Part shown: positions 33,700 through 44,773 of the stretch, piece by piece
Layout of the letters: each line of letters begins with the position of its first letter
How positions within the stretch are numbered: the first letter of the stretch is position 1
NCBI GenBank assembly: GCA_017985985.1
Contig: JAGNWK010000013.1
Span: forward strand, 1-47,226
Source: Oligoflexales bacterium
GTDB lineage: Bacteria; Bdellovibrionota_B; Oligoflexia; Oligoflexales; Bog-1112
Length of the DNA: 47,226 nt
Direction: 5' to 3'
Made by a program: the position numbers and the translations under genes
The notes under the pieces: model-generated
The model's input: the letters and a program-made list of their open reading frames with translations, nothing else
What the model was told of the DNA's origin: nothing
Databases searched by the model: none

Positions 33700-33739
33700 A
33701 AACTAAACATTTAGTTGATGTCAACTAAATGTTTAGTTT
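33700..33739. promoter_or_regulatory. Perfect 40-base palindrome: probable BlaI-type operator with divergent promoters
   Basis: AAACTAAACATTTAGTTGA (33700-33718) is followed by TG and its exact reverse complement (33721-33739). Each half contains the dyad CTAAA-NN-TTTAG, so two repressor dimers could bind. Minus-strand TTGACA (33724-33719) lies at the centre, with TTTATC 16 bases further on as a -10 for blaI. Plus-strand TTGATG (33715-33720) with TTTTAA 16 bases on could serve the divergent receiver-TPR gene. Binding should therefore block both promoters. Confidence 0.75.
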
Positions 33740-33848
33740 TAAAGATATCTTATCATTCAGGTATCTTAGGGTGAGATCTCCCGGTTTGCTTTAGGCTCCA
33801 ATTCCTCGAACCGATGAGTTGCTATATTTCGTTTAAGTGGGGATCATT

Positions 33849-36008
33849 GTGGAAGAGAAATTTAAAGATAAGACTGTGAAGGCTATTACAGTTGATCCAT
33901 CTGGACCTGTTCGCCAAATGCTGGCAGAGACTTTAAAAGCTAAGGGTTACAGTAATGTTCAATCAGTTTCTAGCATTAAGGAGGCTGTTGAAATATTAGA
34001 AGTTGAGTCTGTAGGCTGGATTATGACTCCTCTTTGTCTGGATCAGGACATTAATGGTTTAAAACTACTGAATCTCATTCTTAACGAAGAGATTTTAAAA
34101 TCGGTAAAAGTTACGTTCCTAGTTGAAGAGAGTGATTATCAGTTTCTTCCGTATGCCTATGAGAATGGACTATTATCTCATTATAACAAACCATTTAATA
34201 AGACCACTCTTGGAGAGCAGTTTGAAGCTTTTTTGACTGCATTCGAGAAGGATAATTGGGATGCAACCCGTCTCTCTGCGAACTGTCTTATCGATGTTCT
34301 GGATGTAAGAGAGATGTATCCTTCGAAGTTGTCGTTTCTGAAAAAGATGATTTCCCTATACCCCGGAGATGTTACCTACCTTTTTGAGATGGTTCGTTGT
34401 CAATTTAAATTAAAAAAGTTACATCAGGTTCGTCTTCTCTTGAAGCAAATCTTAGCTATAAATCCAGATCAGAAAAAAAAGATTGATGAAGTGACTCTTG
34501 AGCTTTTTGGAGATGCGACTGAGCCGTCAGAGGAACCATCAACAGCATCAGAGAAAGAAAATCTGACGGGTATGACCAGCTGTATGGTTGTGGACGCAGA
34601 TCTTGAGCATAGGAAGATTATTTGCAAAACATTTCAAGATCTGGGTATGAAAGAAATATATGAGTTTGAAGATGGGGAGTCGGCTTGGACCCATATTGAG
34701 GAGAAAGGAGCTCCTCAGCTTGTTTTTTATGAGTGGAAACTTCAGAAGTTATCGGGTCCCTACTTGACCCAGCGCATTCACTATAAGAGCCCATCGACAC
34801 TGTTAGTTGCTGTAAGTGCCCACATCAGTCCGGATGACCTGCCTCTCATTAAAGAAATGGGTTTAGCTGCAGTTTTACAGAAGCCTATAGAAGAGAAAGA
34901 TTTTTTGAAGAAAGTCATAGCCATTCTACAAGAACACAATTACCCGGCTTCTTCGGTGGCAGAGACTATGGAGCTAAAAATTATCCAATTTCTTGAAAGT
35001 GGACAATTCCAAAAAGCACTTGCTCTTCGATACAACTATAGCAAGCTATCTGATAATGGGAAAAATCAAAAAAGTTGGATAGAGGCTCAGTTTGCTTTTG
35101 CTGAGGAAAAATATGAATTAGCTAGAGATTTAGCGTTAGATGCCATCAATTCTCATTCCAACTCCATTTCTATTTTGAACTTTCTTGGTAAATGTCTCAT
35201 CAAATTAAATGACTTTCCGACGGCCTTGAAATGTCTGGAAAAAGCTCAGACCTTATCCCCTATGAATATCGAACGTTTGTGTATGATAGCTGAAACCCAT
35301 ACCGAAGTGGGAGATGTTAAAGGAGCCAATCAGGCGATTGATCAAGCTAAAGAACAGGATAAATCATCGGTTCAGGTTCAAGAGTCAGAAGCTAAAGTGG
35401 CCTGCATAACAGGGGACGCAGAAAAAGCAAAGAAGATTATGGGAGAGCTCAAATCGCTTTCTAAGCTCATATCTTATATGAACAATAAAGCGGTCGCCTA
35501 TGCTCGTGGAGGAAAAATAGGCGATAGTTTTGATATGTATAAAAAAACTTTGGATTCTATGCCAGAGAATAAAAAAGAAGTGGAGGCCGTCGTTCGTTAT
35601 AATCTCGGTCTTGCCTACACTCGCGCTAAGCTTTTTGACAAAGCTCAGGAGGAGCTTGATCATGTCATCAATTGTGGTGAGACAAAAGTCCTCGCTAAAT
35701 CAAAGTCTCTTAAAAATAAAATACTATCTTCTCAAAACGAGGGTAAAATTTTAGAGCTTAAAGGAGAGGAACCAGATAAAGAAGCTAGAGATATCGTTCA
35801 TGCTACTCAGAGCAAAATTCAAGCAGCTTTATTGCTGTCGCCGGGTGATCTTTGCTGCTATCTCATCTTTAAGGAGGGTGTGGAAACAAGTGATGAGATA
35901 AAGAATCTTACTGATGCTTTACCACATTTTAAAGTACGTTCTGCTATAGAACGTGGAGCCACTGGACTGAGTGATAAGTTGTTTGCTAATCACTCTAAGA
36001 AGTCGTAA
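33849..36008 (+). CDS. Regulator with two atypical receiver domains and C-terminal TPRs
   Basis: About 719 residues. A receiver-like domain spans roughly 10-125 (ITVDPSGPVRQMLAETLKAKG), but the phospho-acceptor position reads IMTPL, without Asp. A second (about 245-365: MVVDADLEHRKIICKTFQDLG, later LQKPIEE) has Glu in LVFYEWKL where Asp is normal. Residues about 380-630 are TPR helices (FLGKCLIKLNDFPTALKCLEKA, YNLGLAYTRAKLFDKAQEEL). CheY-TPR proteins of this kind occur in Bdellovibrio relatives and act as protein-docking regulators. The start GTG at 33849 has GTGGGGAT upstream; GTG at 33837 is the alternative. It is divergent from blaI, across the operator. Confidence 0.85.
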   Translation: MEEKFKDKTVKAITVDPSGPVRQMLAETLKAKGYSNVQSVSSIKEAVEILEVESVGWIMTPLCLDQDINGLKLLNLILNEEILKSVKVTFLVEESDYQFLPYAYENGLLSHYNKPFNKTTLGEQFEAFLTAFEKDNWDATRLSANCLIDVLDVREMYPSKLSFLKKMISLYPGDVTYLFEMVRCQFKLKKLHQVRLLLKQILAINPDQKKKIDEVTLELFGDATEPSEEPSTASEKENLTGMTSCMVVDADLEHRKIICKTFQDLGMKEIYEFEDGESAWTHIEEKGAPQLVFYEWKLQKLSGPYLTQRIHYKSPSTLLVAVSAHISPDDLPLIKEMGLAAVLQKPIEEKDFLKKVIAILQEHNYPASSVAETMELKIIQFLESGQFQKALALRYNYSKLSDNGKNQKSWIEAQFAFAEEKYELARDLALDAINSHSNSISILNFLGKCLIKLNDFPTALKCLEKAQTLSPMNIERLCMIAETHTEVGDVKGANQAIDQAKEQDKSSVQVQESEAKVACITGDAEKAKKIMGELKSLSKLISYMNNKAVAYARGGKIGDSFDMYKKTLDSMPENKKEVEAVVRYNLGLAYTRAKLFDKAQEELDHVINCGETKVLAKSKSLKNKILSSQNEGKILELKGEEPDKEARDIVHATQSKIQAALLLSPGDLCCYLIFKEGVETSDEIKNLTDALPHFKVRSAIERGATGLSDKLFANHSKKS

Positions 36009-36074
36009 GTGCTTATAAGGCAAGCATCAGCAGTCTTCTTTCCCCTAGCCCCTCCTTGCTTGGTGCTGTCTATA

Positions 36075-38120
36075 TTAAGCCAGCGCATCAGCTACGAGCT
36101 CAGCAATATCCTTAACTTCAGGAGCTGGTTTCGTCTTATCCTCTCCTTCATGAACAGCGGCAACACCGTCGCGCATCATCGTCATACAGAAGGGGCAGGC
36201 CGTGGCTATCGTCTTAGCACCGGTTGCAAGTGCTTCCTGAGCTCGATTCTGATTGATGCGAGTTCCGGTTTTTTCTTCCATCCACATACGGGCTCCACCG
36301 GCTCCACAGCAGAATCCCTTCTCTCGACTTCTAGGCATCTCAAGGAGCTTGGGGGAATCACTCTGTGTACTTAAAACTTCACGAGGAGCGTCATAGACGT
36401 CGTTGTGTCGACCGAGATAGCAGGAGTCGTGGTAGCTGATCGATGGTTCTTTTGAGGCACCTTCTTGAGTAGAAAAAGCTAGGCGTTTCTCTTTTTTCAA
36501 GTGAGAAATCAATTCACTGTGATGTAAGACCTCTCCAATTTTATAGCCAAAATCAGGGTATTCATTCTTTAAGGTGTTGAAACAGTGGGGACATCCAGTG
36601 ACCACTTTTTTGATGTCATATTTTTTGAAGGTTTCTATGTTTTGTTTGATCTGCATGTCTGCTAGATACTCATTCCCAGCTCGTCGCGCTGTATCCCCAT
36701 TACAGATTTCTTCTGTTCCCAGAATAGCGAAGTTGACCCCAGCTTTTTTTAAAATTTTAGAAAAAGATCGTGAAACATTTTTATATCTTTCGTCAAATGA
36801 ACCTGCACAGCCAACCCAGAAAAGGTAGTCGATCGTACCCTGCTTCTGTGCCACTTGTTCCATCGTTGGAATTTCAAGTCCAGCAGCCCAGTCTGCGCGA
36901 TTTTGTTGTTGGAAGCCCCAGGGGTTAGATTGGGTTTCGAGATTCTGTAAGGTGACTTGTAATTCGGCAGGAACATCCCCTTGCGTCATCGTGAGATAGC
37001 GTCTCATGTCGATAATGGCTGGAATATGCTCAATATGGAGGGGGCATGCCTCCATACAGGCGCCACAGGTGGTACAGGCCCAGAGCTCTTCTTTGTCGAC
37101 GATGCCACCGATGAGTTCCCGCTTTTCTGCACCTGTTTGAGCTTCCATCATGGCATCCTTGAGATGATGGATGATCAGGCGTGGGTTGAGAGACTTCCCT
37201 GTTGTTGATGCTGGACAGACGTCGGTGCAACGACCGCATTCGACACAGCTCATACCATCTAATAATTGTTTCCAGGTGAAGTCTTGAACTTTGCCGGCCC
37301 CGAAGGATTCAGCATCTTCTTTAAATTCCATGGGGCGAATTCGTCCCGTTTTATAGGAGCTTTTGAACAAAATATTAGGCCATACCCAGATCAAGTGTTG
37401 GTGCTTGGAGAAAGGTAGAAAAATCATAAAACCAAATAAGGTGAGAATGTGCAAAGCCCAGAATGTTTCCGAGGCCATGGCGCTGAAAGTCGAGTTATGA
37501 AAGGGGAGAACAAAAGACAGAAGATCGATGAGGGATTTAGAAATAGGTACAGAGCTGGTGTAGGCGCTCAACTCAGGCGTAAACGTGCGGGCTCCAAAAC
37601 TTAAGAGGGCCGTGAACATGAGCATGAAAATTGAGCTGAGAACAATATAGGCGTCCATACGTGACGCGCGTGTCAGACTTTGAAAACGCTTCGGGGGGAA
37701 GAAGATACGCCTCGCTATAGCGTAGAGTATCGATACAGCTACGATGGCGTGCGTTATGTCCTGGCTGAGGAGAAAAGCTCGGTAGAGCTTGGAGGAGCCA
37801 AGGATGGCTTCAAGGTTGAATTGGGGTATCATCCCATGGAGGAGAGCTTCTATGGTTTCTAGGGAAACGATCAGAAATCCCCAGAAAATGAAGAGATGCA
37901 TAATGCCGGCGGGGAGATCTTTGTACATTCTTTTCTGAAGCAGGCCTTCTACAAAAAGTTGTCGAAGACGTGATGGCAGGCCTTGGATTCTATTTTCCTC
38001 ACGACCAAGCCCTGTTTTTGTCAGCATGAGCCAAGTCGATCGTATTTTGAAAGAGAAGAATCCGAAGACAGAGAGGGTCATGATCGTGAAAAAAATGGAG
38101 AATAAAAAGGGAGTGCTCAT
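36075..38120 (-). CDS. Membrane Fe-S oxidoreductase (NarI-like plus HdrD/GlpC-like)
   Basis: A 681-residue protein. The first 250 residues hold about six membrane helices like a haem-b NarI-type subunit. Next come two 4Fe-4S motifs, [14 protein letters not shown] and [14 protein letters not shown], near 290 and 350. Two cysteine-rich CCG-type domains follow, with [39 protein letters not shown] and [15 protein letters not shown]. Such proteins pass electrons between a soluble donor (often electron-transfer flavoprotein) and membrane quinones. No etf genes are adjacent here. It converges on the receiver-TPR gene. Confidence 0.88.
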   Translation of the reverse strand: MSTPFLFSIFFTIMTLSVFGFFSFKIRSTWLMLTKTGLGREENRIQGLPSRLRQLFVEGLLQKRMYKDLPAGIMHLFIFWGFLIVSLETIEALLHGMIPQFNLEAILGSSKLYRAFLLSQDITHAIVAVSILYAIARRIFFPPKRFQSLTRASRMDAYIVLSSIFMLMFTALLSFGARTFTPELSAYTSSVPISKSLIDLLSFVLPFHNSTFSAMASETFWALHILTLFGFMIFLPFSKHQHLIWVWPNILFKSSYKTGRIRPMEFKEDAESFGAGKVQDFTWKQLLDGMSCVECGRCTDVCPASTTGKSLNPRLIIHHLKDAMMEAQTGAEKRELIGGIVDKEELWACTTCGACMEACPLHIEHIPAIIDMRRYLTMTQGDVPAELQVTLQNLETQSNPWGFQQQNRADWAAGLEIPTMEQVAQKQGTIDYLFWVGCAGSFDERYKNVSRSFSKILKKAGVNFAILGTEEICNGDTARRAGNEYLADMQIKQNIETFKKYDIKKVVTGCPHCFNTLKNEYPDFGYKIGEVLHHSELISHLKKEKRLAFSTQEGASKEPSISYHDSCYLGRHNDVYDAPREVLSTQSDSPKLLEMPRSREKGFCCGAGGARMWMEEKTGTRINQNRAQEALATGAKTIATACPFCMTMMRDGVAAVHEGEDKTKPAPEVKDIAELVADALA

Positions 38121-38184
38121 AAACTAAAATGTTTCCTTAAATGAACGTTGAGCAGCCTCTGAAAAGATGGAGGATCTTCTTTGT

Positions 38185-38308
38185 TAGGAACCATCCCATA
38201 AGTCGTTTAGCTGCGTTATTTTCGTCGCTGCGCTGCTCATTCACCAGCAAGTAAACTGCGCTGCTCGCTCCTCAATGCCTTGCTATACGACTTATGGGAT
38301 GGTTCCTA
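38185..38308. repeat. Dispersed repeat A, copy 2: same core, different arms
   Basis: Arms 38185-38211 and 38282-38308 are 27-base inverted repeats with one mismatch (left arm begins TAGGAACCATCCCATAAGTC). The core (CTGCGTTATTTTCGTCGCTG, then CGCTGCTCATTCACC and GTAAACTGCGCTGCTCGCTC) closely matches that of 21850-21972, while the arms share nothing with copy 1. It lies between the ends of clpS-operon transcription and the start of the HdrD-like gene. Confidence 0.85.
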
Positions 38309-38410
38309 GCCATCATGCTCAGGCTCTCTGGGTTTGCAAAATGAAACGGGTGATCTGCCTTAGCAAACAGAGGCTATTCCCATGTTGGGGCCTTCTGGAT
38401 CTTCTAAAAA

Positions 38411-40897
38411 TTAGCGTATGATCTGTCTTAGGAAACGATTGAGGAGAGCTTTATTTTTACCCTCATATTCAGGAGCCTCCTGGATCTCTTCTAAGATAGA
38501 TTCTCTATACCGTTTGTCTACTTCATACTCTCGGTTGATATCTATATCACCTCCTGATAGGGCTCGACCATAGTAGTTGTCTCCTGCAACCCTACGTCGT
38601 TGGCGTCTTTGTCCGGAGTCTTTTTCTTGAGAGGATTTCTCCGCCTGCCTTAGGAGGCGATTGGCAAGATCAGAGTGTGTTTCTGCTTCCCGGAATTGAT
38701 TCTCTCCGCCGTTTTGAAGTGTCTTCTTCATGCTGTCTAGGGCCAGGCTTAGTCGTTCCGAAGATCTATTGGACAGGGATTTCATTTTTTGCATTAACTT
38801 GGCTGTATCTTTCACATTACTATTCTGATCAGCGCGGGTGAGTGGCCAGATGTTTTTCAGGTCGGACTCGGAGCGGGATTCTGCTTTATCGAGCCGACTC
38901 GAAATAGCAGTTTGTCTGTTTTGTATCGCCATGAGCTCTTCTCGCGCCGAGATGAGAGCTTCTTGCCTGCCTTTTTCTCTTTGCAGCTTTTCTTCATCTT
39001 CAAGGCCCTCGAGTTCTTCCATCCACTGCTTATAGGATTCGACGGTTTGGGACAGGGATTCCTGCTGCTGCTGCGGGGGGGGCTCCGTGCCAGAAGATTT
39101 CTGTTTTGTGCCAGAAGATTTCGTGCCAGAAGGTGTTTGCTCTGTGCTCTGAAGCTTTTCAATGGGTTCTTGAAAAAGACGCCGTTCGGAAATTTTTGGC
39201 CATTTGGAGAGTTTTGCAATTTGATCTAGCCGGTTGACCCGTATCTTCCAGCGTTCCAGACGCTCGTCGAGAAATTGGACTATCTTTTTCTTGAGGGTTT
39301 CCGTGTAGGGACTGTTTTTTTCAAGCTGACGAGATAGGCCTCTCGCCGATACAAAGAAATCTCGATCCCTTTCTCTATCATCTAAGAGCTCATGCTCTTC
39401 CAAAAATTCGCCGATCTTATCATTCAGATCATAAAGATCAGAGCTCTTCGTTTCTGCGTCTTGATGATCTTGACTCATTTCAGAGAGCGAATTCTGCATG
39501 TTTTGCAGCTGCATACGATCAAGCTCATCGAAGAAAGGTGTTGTTTTGGACTGCTGATTGACTTCTGCCATTTTTTGCAAATTCGACTTGTCCACTTGCC
39601 CAGCCCCATCTTTGATAGCCTGTTCAAGAGGTCTCTTGACCTGGCGTAGATTTTCGAGAGTCTGTCTGTAGCGACCATAGGAGCTGACTACTTTGACGTG
39701 AATAGCCTGACTCCTACCTATAAAAGGTTGAGGCAGTGATCTATCGATAGCTTCGGCTATGATCTCCATTTCAATCACGTCATCTTGAGTAAATCGTTCG
39801 AGAGCAAGGGGGTAGCGTGTGTCGAAGGTAAGAGTGTGTTCATTACTGATGTTGTTCACAAGTTCACGAAAAGTCCGATCGCCGACTCGAATGGAGAGGC
39901 TTACTTCTTGAAGTGGGCGGTCAGCCTGCACGCTAATATCGAGAGGGAGAGGCTTGTCGTCTGGCCAGGGATCCATTTTCTCATTGAGACTGAGTTGAAC
40001 TTTGGGTTCGAAGGTTTTCTCGACGAGGATGATGGCAACTGGATTCTGAGAAAACAGAGACGGAAGCACGATTTGGGTGTCCTGTGTGACTGAAAAACTG
40101 GACTTGTATAAGATTTTACCCGCGATCTGACCGTGATCTTCTGCATTCATCTGCAGTTTTATTTCAGAATTTTTTTTACTGGTGGGAGAGGGGGCTGGAG
40201 TTATCTCGACGTCCCTCAGGAATAAGGGAGGTAGCGTTAGCGCTGATGATCTTACGCTCACTTCTATGAGATTGGGAGTTTTTAAACTAATTTTTTTTGT
40301 AGCTCCTGTGCTGAGTTTGAATTGTACTTTTTGATTTTTATCTGATTTTTCACTGTCTGGATGACCCTGAATGATTTTTAAATAAGCGGAATCTTCAATG
40401 GCTAGATCGGAGACGTTTGGCAAGACATAGTCAAAGGAAGGGTTGATAACCATAAAAATAGCGCTGAAGATGAGGCCTGAGGATACTGTGCTAAGAATGA
40501 GTCCTCTGATTTTTTTATGTTCTAGTTTCTGAAATTCTCGACGCTCGTTTTGAAAAATATGATCGAATTCTTGATTTTTTATAGTAGAAGATGGCTCTTT
40601 ATCTTCTATCAGATCAATAAGGTTCATCTCTGGATTTTGAATCTGTAGCGAAAACATCAAATCATCTTCTTTGATCTTTTCGAATGTAAATCTTTCTAAA
40701 AGACTAAAAGCAAGAAAGGAAAAAGCAAAGATCAGAAAAGGCTCAAAATTTTCTTCAGGCCTCATGTACTTCCATATCAACATCAGGCTTATGGAGAAAA
40801 AAACAGACCGTATCAAAGAGATGCTTGATCGAATGTAATAATAAATTTTCTGTTGGGAATGAATTTTTTTAAGGGCCAGATCTTTGTTTTGTCTCAT
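38411..40897 (-). CDS. Large membrane-anchored coiled-coil protein, DUF4175-like
   Basis: About 828 residues from the ATG at 40897; a TTG at 40945 inside the MATE gene is an alternative, with AAGG before it. There are two N-terminal membrane segments (IRSVFFSISLMLIW; PFLIFAFSFLAFSLLE) and a third near 145 (LILSTVSSGLIFSAIFMVI). A beta-rich region to about 420 is followed by long charged helices and a low-complexity SGTKSSGTKQKSSGTE, PPPQQQQ stretch. The order matches DUF4175-type proteins of alphaproteobacteria and Bdellovibrio relatives, whose role is unknown. It follows the MATE gene by about 23 bases. Confidence 0.6.
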   Translation of the reverse strand: MRQNKDLALKKIHSQQKIYYYIRSSISLIRSVFFSISLMLIWKYMRPEENFEPFLIFAFSFLAFSLLERFTFEKIKEDDLMFSLQIQNPEMNLIDLIEDKEPSSTIKNQEFDHIFQNERREFQKLEHKKIRGLILSTVSSGLIFSAIFMVINPSFDYVLPNVSDLAIEDSAYLKIIQGHPDSEKSDKNQKVQFKLSTGATKKISLKTPNLIEVSVRSSALTLPPLFLRDVEITPAPSPTSKKNSEIKLQMNAEDHGQIAGKILYKSSFSVTQDTQIVLPSLFSQNPVAIILVEKTFEPKVQLSLNEKMDPWPDDKPLPLDISVQADRPLQEVSLSIRVGDRTFRELVNNISNEHTLTFDTRYPLALERFTQDDVIEMEIIAEAIDRSLPQPFIGRSQAIHVKVVSSYGRYRQTLENLRQVKRPLEQAIKDGAGQVDKSNLQKMAEVNQQSKTTPFFDELDRMQLQNMQNSLSEMSQDHQDAETKSSDLYDLNDKIGEFLEEHELLDDRERDRDFFVSARGLSRQLEKNSPYTETLKKKIVQFLDERLERWKIRVNRLDQIAKLSKWPKISERRLFQEPIEKLQSTEQTPSGTKSSGTKQKSSGTEPPPQQQQESLSQTVESYKQWMEELEGLEDEEKLQREKGRQEALISAREELMAIQNRQTAISSRLDKAESRSESDLKNIWPLTRADQNSNVKDTAKLMQKMKSLSNRSSERLSLALDSMKKTLQNGGENQFREAETHSDLANRLLRQAEKSSQEKDSGQRRQRRRVAGDNYYGRALSGGDIDINREYEVDKRYRESILEEIQEAPEYEGKNKALLNRFLRQIIR

Positions 40898-40920
40898 AAG
40901 TGATTTCTTGTTGAGTCCGT

Positions 40921-42297
40921 TTATATCACGCTCAAAGTCTTCCAACGACCTTGGAAAAATCTAAGTAGGAATAGGAAACTGGTAAAAAAAACAAAAGCTA
41001 TAAAAACATGCCATGCTACTTCTGGTTTAACATGGAAGTACTTAATGAGAAAATAATTAGAGACAAGCATAGCCATATCACCAGCCAAGGAAATATACAT
41101 GCAGATCTTGGTGTCACCGGAAGCTCTCAAAATAGCTGAAAAGACACAGTTGACAGCATAGGCCCAGCAGTAAAAGGAGACCAGCCGTAGCATATGGGCA
41201 GCCAGCTCAAGCAGGTATTTTTCATCATTTGGGGCCATCCCTGCTGGGATAAAAATTTGAATCATGGGCAGGGTGAATATAAAGACAAGCAAGGTGATCA
41301 TGCTAGCAATAACAGCTGCAATTTTAAGCCCCGAATAAACTGAGTGTAAGGCTAGATCGATCCTCTGGGCGCCGAGATATCTACCCGAGAGGCTCATAAT
41401 GCCGATGTGAAGTCCCCATAGGGGGAGAAAGGCCAACATGTCCCAATTTAAAACAATGGTCTGTGCTAAAGCCTCCGTCACCCCATAGGAATGAAAGAGA
41501 GTGACATAGGTCGTAAATGAAAAAAGCATGAGAAAAAATTCGACACCGGTAGGGGTTCCAAAACGCAGGAGTTTCTTCATGACCTTGAGATCCAATCTCC
41601 AGGCTGTTTGGAAAAAAAATCTTTGCCAAATCTGCTCTTTCGATAGATTGATAAAAAATAAAAGCGTCATAGCAAGAAGACTGAGGGCCGTTCCAAAGGC
41701 TGCTCCTCGAATATCAGAAAGAAAAGGGATGTAGGATTGGTGAATAAAGAAATAGCAGAGAGGGGCATTGAGTAGCATCCCTGTGACATTGATGTACATG
41801 ACGGTTTGAGTTTTACCTAAACCTGAAAAAAAGCTCGAGAAAGCGACATTGCACAGATTGAAAATAATCCCAGAATTGACAACACTAAAATAGTTCCAAG
41901 CCAATTTGGATTCTTCGATGGGCAGCCCCGTCCAGACCCAATAGATAGGAGCAAGATAGTAACCGATGAGGAGGAGAATAGGGTAGCCTAGTAGAGCTAA
42001 AAGAAGCCCCTGTGTTAAAACAAGTGAGCACTTGTCGTGCTGGTTGGATCCGAAGTACTGGGCGGTCAGAGGTGTGACATAAGTGAGAATTCCGACCAAC
42101 AATGTGCTGAACATATGAGAAGAGAGACCACCAGCCAAAGCGGCAGAAGGATGAGCAAGACCCAGTGGTACAAGTAGAAATCGATCAGTAAAAAACATGA
42201 GTTGAAGGGACATCTGAGAGGCAATAATAGGAAAAGCTATACCAAGGAGCTCATAGATGCCTCCTGCTTCTCTTAATTTTTTTTGGAAAATGGACAT
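40921..42297 (-). CDS. MATE-family multidrug efflux transporter
   Basis: A 458-residue inner-membrane protein with about 12 transmembrane helices in two six-helix halves. ELLGIAFPIIASQMSLQLMFFTDR is the typical first helix and loop, and the second half repeats it (LLRFGTPTGVEFFLMLFSFTTY near 240). MATE pumps expel cationic drugs or metabolites in exchange for H+ or Na+. It lies 11 bases after clpA, so it is cotranscribed with clpS-clpA. Confidence 0.9.
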   Translation of the reverse strand: MSIFQKKLREAGGIYELLGIAFPIIASQMSLQLMFFTDRFLLVPLGLAHPSAALAGGLSSHMFSTLLVGILTYVTPLTAQYFGSNQHDKCSLVLTQGLLLALLGYPILLLIGYYLAPIYWVWTGLPIEESKLAWNYFSVVNSGIIFNLCNVAFSSFFSGLGKTQTVMYINVTGMLLNAPLCYFFIHQSYIPFLSDIRGAAFGTALSLLAMTLLFFINLSKEQIWQRFFFQTAWRLDLKVMKKLLRFGTPTGVEFFLMLFSFTTYVTLFHSYGVTEALAQTIVLNWDMLAFLPLWGLHIGIMSLSGRYLGAQRIDLALHSVYSGLKIAAVIASMITLLVFIFTLPMIQIFIPAGMAPNDEKYLLELAAHMLRLVSFYCWAYAVNCVFSAILRASGDTKICMYISLAGDMAMLVSNYFLIKYFHVKPEVAWHVFIAFVFFTSFLFLLRFFQGRWKTLSVI

Positions 42298-42308
42298 GAC
42301 TCACAGTA

Positions 42309-44699
42309 TCAAGCGCACGCATCTGCTGTCACTCGTTTTTTCTTCTCTTCAAACTGAAAGGAAAGTTTCTTGTGATGGTTGAGATCGATTTGGATAGATC
42401 CCCCACCCTTGCTGAGGACCCCAAATAGAAGCTCTTCGACGAGAGGTTTCTTGACATGCTCATGAATATATCTTGCGATCGGTCGGGCTCCATAGGCTGG
42501 GTCATAAGCTTCTTGTGCGAGATAAAGTCTAGCCGAATCAGAAACGGTCCAAGTGACCTTTTTAGTCGCTAACTTTTTCTCTATTTCTAGTAAAAATTTA
42601 TCAACAATTTGGAGTATGACCTGCTGAGGAAGTTGACCGAAAGAAATGATGCCATCGAGTCTATTTCTAAATTCGGGACTGAAGGTGTTTTTGAGCGCAG
42701 CTTTCTCTTTCCCTATATCTCCTGGTTGTCCGGGGGATAGCGTTCCCGAGAAGCCAATAGAATTCCTGCTGAGCTCAGCGGCTCCGACATTGCTTGTCAT
42801 AATGATAGCGGCACCTCGGAAGTCAGCTTTTCTCCCATTTGCGTCAGTGAGGGTTCCATGATCCATAATCTGCAGCAAGATATTGTGGATATCGGGGTGT
42901 GCCTTCTCTATCTCATCCAAGAGGAGAACGGCATGGGGATTCTTATGGATAGCATCAGTAAGGAGGCCGCCTTCCCCGTGGCCCACGTATCCAGGAGGAG
43001 CTCCTACGAGTCGGGATACAGCATGTCGCTCCATATATTCGCTCATATCAAAGCGGATAAATTCGATCCCGAGGATTCTGGCGAGTTGTTTGGCAAGTTC
43101 TGTTTTACCGACACCGGTTGGTCCGGAGAACAGAAAAGAAGCCATGGGTTTATCCTCAGAACCCATCCCTGATCGGGACATGCGGACATGGCTTACGAGG
43201 GCTTGGATAGCCTGATCCTGACCAAAGATGACTTTTTGAAGTTCTGTTTCTAAAATTTTGAGAGCTGTTTTGTCGGAAGGTTTGAGGTTTTCTGCTGGAA
43301 TTCTGGCTATTTTGGAGATGACATGCTTAATATCAGTCAGTCTGACCATCCTTGGTGTTTTCTTCGACTGTTCTATTAAATCCTCCGGTTCCTTGGCCTG
43401 AGTCGTGAAAAAGGCACCAGCTTCATCGAGGATGTCGATCGCTTTATCGGGGAGATATCGTTCTTTGAGATAGCGAGCTGACAATTCAACAGCACCTCTT
43501 ACAGCTTCATCCGAATAGACAACATTATGGAACTGCTCATACCGACTTTTCAGCCCTCTAAGGATGCGTACGCTCTCTTCAATGGAAGGTTCATCGATAG
43601 CTACTTTTTGGAATCTACGATTGAGAGCATGATCGGACTCAAAATGTTGGCGGAACTCTTTATAGGTTGTCGAGCCTATGCAGCGGATTTCACCGGAGGA
43701 GAGAAAGGGCTTTAAGATGTTAGATGCGTCCAAGGCTCCACCACTTACGGCACCGGCACCAATAATGGTGTGGACCTCATCAATGAACAATATAGCTTTT
43801 GGGATCTTTTTTATGGTTTGGATAAGCTTTTTGAGACGTTCTTCAAAATCACCGCGATATTTCGTCCCGGCTATGAGAGTCCCTAGATCGAGTGAGTAAA
43901 TGACAGAGCCTTTCAAAGCTTCGGCAACCTTATCTTCGACTATTCTTAAGGCGAGACCCTCAACGAGGGCTGTTTTACCAACACCAGAGTCTCCGACAAG
44001 GAGAGGGTTGTTCTTTCGTCGTCGACAGAGGACCTGTTGAATCCTCTCAAGTTCTAAGGACCGCCCAATAAGGGGGTCAATTTTTCCCATTCTTGCTTTT
44101 TCACAGAGATTTTCCGTAAACAAGGAGAGTGGATCGGTCTTGATTTTCTTTGGTCCCCCCTTCTGGCCTTGGCGGTCTTCGTTTTCAGAAGGATCCATAT
44201 GGCTATCAGGAGAGGAGTAGGGGTTGACCGAGGTTCTTTCCTCTAGCAGTTCCGGGTCTACTCCTTCTTTCACAATGCCGTGGGATAGGTAGTTAAGGAC
44301 ATCAAAGCGAGTTATATTTTGTTTTTCTAAAAAGTAAGCGGCAAAAGATTCTTTCTCAGAAAAAATAGAAACAAGAACAGAGTCCCCGTAGATTCTCTCC
44401 TTTCCTGAAGCCAGTACATGTTGGGCAGCTCGTTTCAAAACCCGTTGAAAACTCAAAGTAGGTTGAGGAGTGGATGTTTCTAAGAGGAGATCATTCTCCA
44501 GGTGGCTTTTAAAGTAATGATTTAGGTCTTGGTAAGCCTGCTGCAACGAACCCCCACAGGCGATGATGACATTGGCATAGTCTGCATCTTGGAGTAAAGC
44601 ATAGAGTAGGTGTTCTAGGGTCACGTACTCATGCTTATACTTCTTAGCTTCGTTGATCGCCAGGTTTAAGCTTACTTCTAATTCAGGACTTATCATCAT
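42309..44699 (-). CDS. clpA: ATP-dependent Clp protease ATP-binding subunit ClpA
   Basis: A 796-residue AAA+ unfoldase that feeds substrates to ClpP. The N domain ([19 protein letters not shown]) spans 1-145. The first AAA module has Walker A GDSGVGKT (Lys242) and [12 protein letters not shown], and the second has GPTGVGKT (Lys532) and [22 protein letters not shown]. The ATG at 44699 follows AGAGGGG by 6 bases, so the GTG at 44705 is not used. clpS lies 74 bases upstream, the standard proteobacterial pair; clpP is not in the window. Confidence 0.96.
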   Translation of the reverse strand: MMISPELEVSLNLAINEAKKYKHEYVTLEHLLYALLQDADYANVIIACGGSLQQAYQDLNHYFKSHLENDLLLETSTPQPTLSFQRVLKRAAQHVLASGKERIYGDSVLVSIFSEKESFAAYFLEKQNITRFDVLNYLSHGIVKEGVDPELLEERTSVNPYSSPDSHMDPSENEDRQGQKGGPKKIKTDPLSLFTENLCEKARMGKIDPLIGRSLELERIQQVLCRRRKNNPLLVGDSGVGKTALVEGLALRIVEDKVAEALKGSVIYSLDLGTLIAGTKYRGDFEERLKKLIQTIKKIPKAILFIDEVHTIIGAGAVSGGALDASNILKPFLSSGEIRCIGSTTYKEFRQHFESDHALNRRFQKVAIDEPSIEESVRILRGLKSRYEQFHNVVYSDEAVRGAVELSARYLKERYLPDKAIDILDEAGAFFTTQAKEPEDLIEQSKKTPRMVRLTDIKHVISKIARIPAENLKPSDKTALKILETELQKVIFGQDQAIQALVSHVRMSRSGMGSEDKPMASFLFSGPTGVGKTELAKQLARILGIEFIRFDMSEYMERHAVSRLVGAPPGYVGHGEGGLLTDAIHKNPHAVLLLDEIEKAHPDIHNILLQIMDHGTLTDANGRKADFRGAAIIMTSNVGAAELSRNSIGFSGTLSPGQPGDIGKEKAALKNTFSPEFRNRLDGIISFGQLPQQVILQIVDKFLLEIEKKLATKKVTWTVSDSARLYLAQEAYDPAYGARPIARYIHEHVKKPLVEELLFGVLSKGGGSIQIDLNHHKKLSFQFEEKKKRVTADACA

Positions 44700-44773
44700 A
44701 AGCACCCCTCTTGAGGGAAGAAGATGTAGACTACAAGCTTTCGATTCGATGATTCTACTCGTTTAGACATTCT

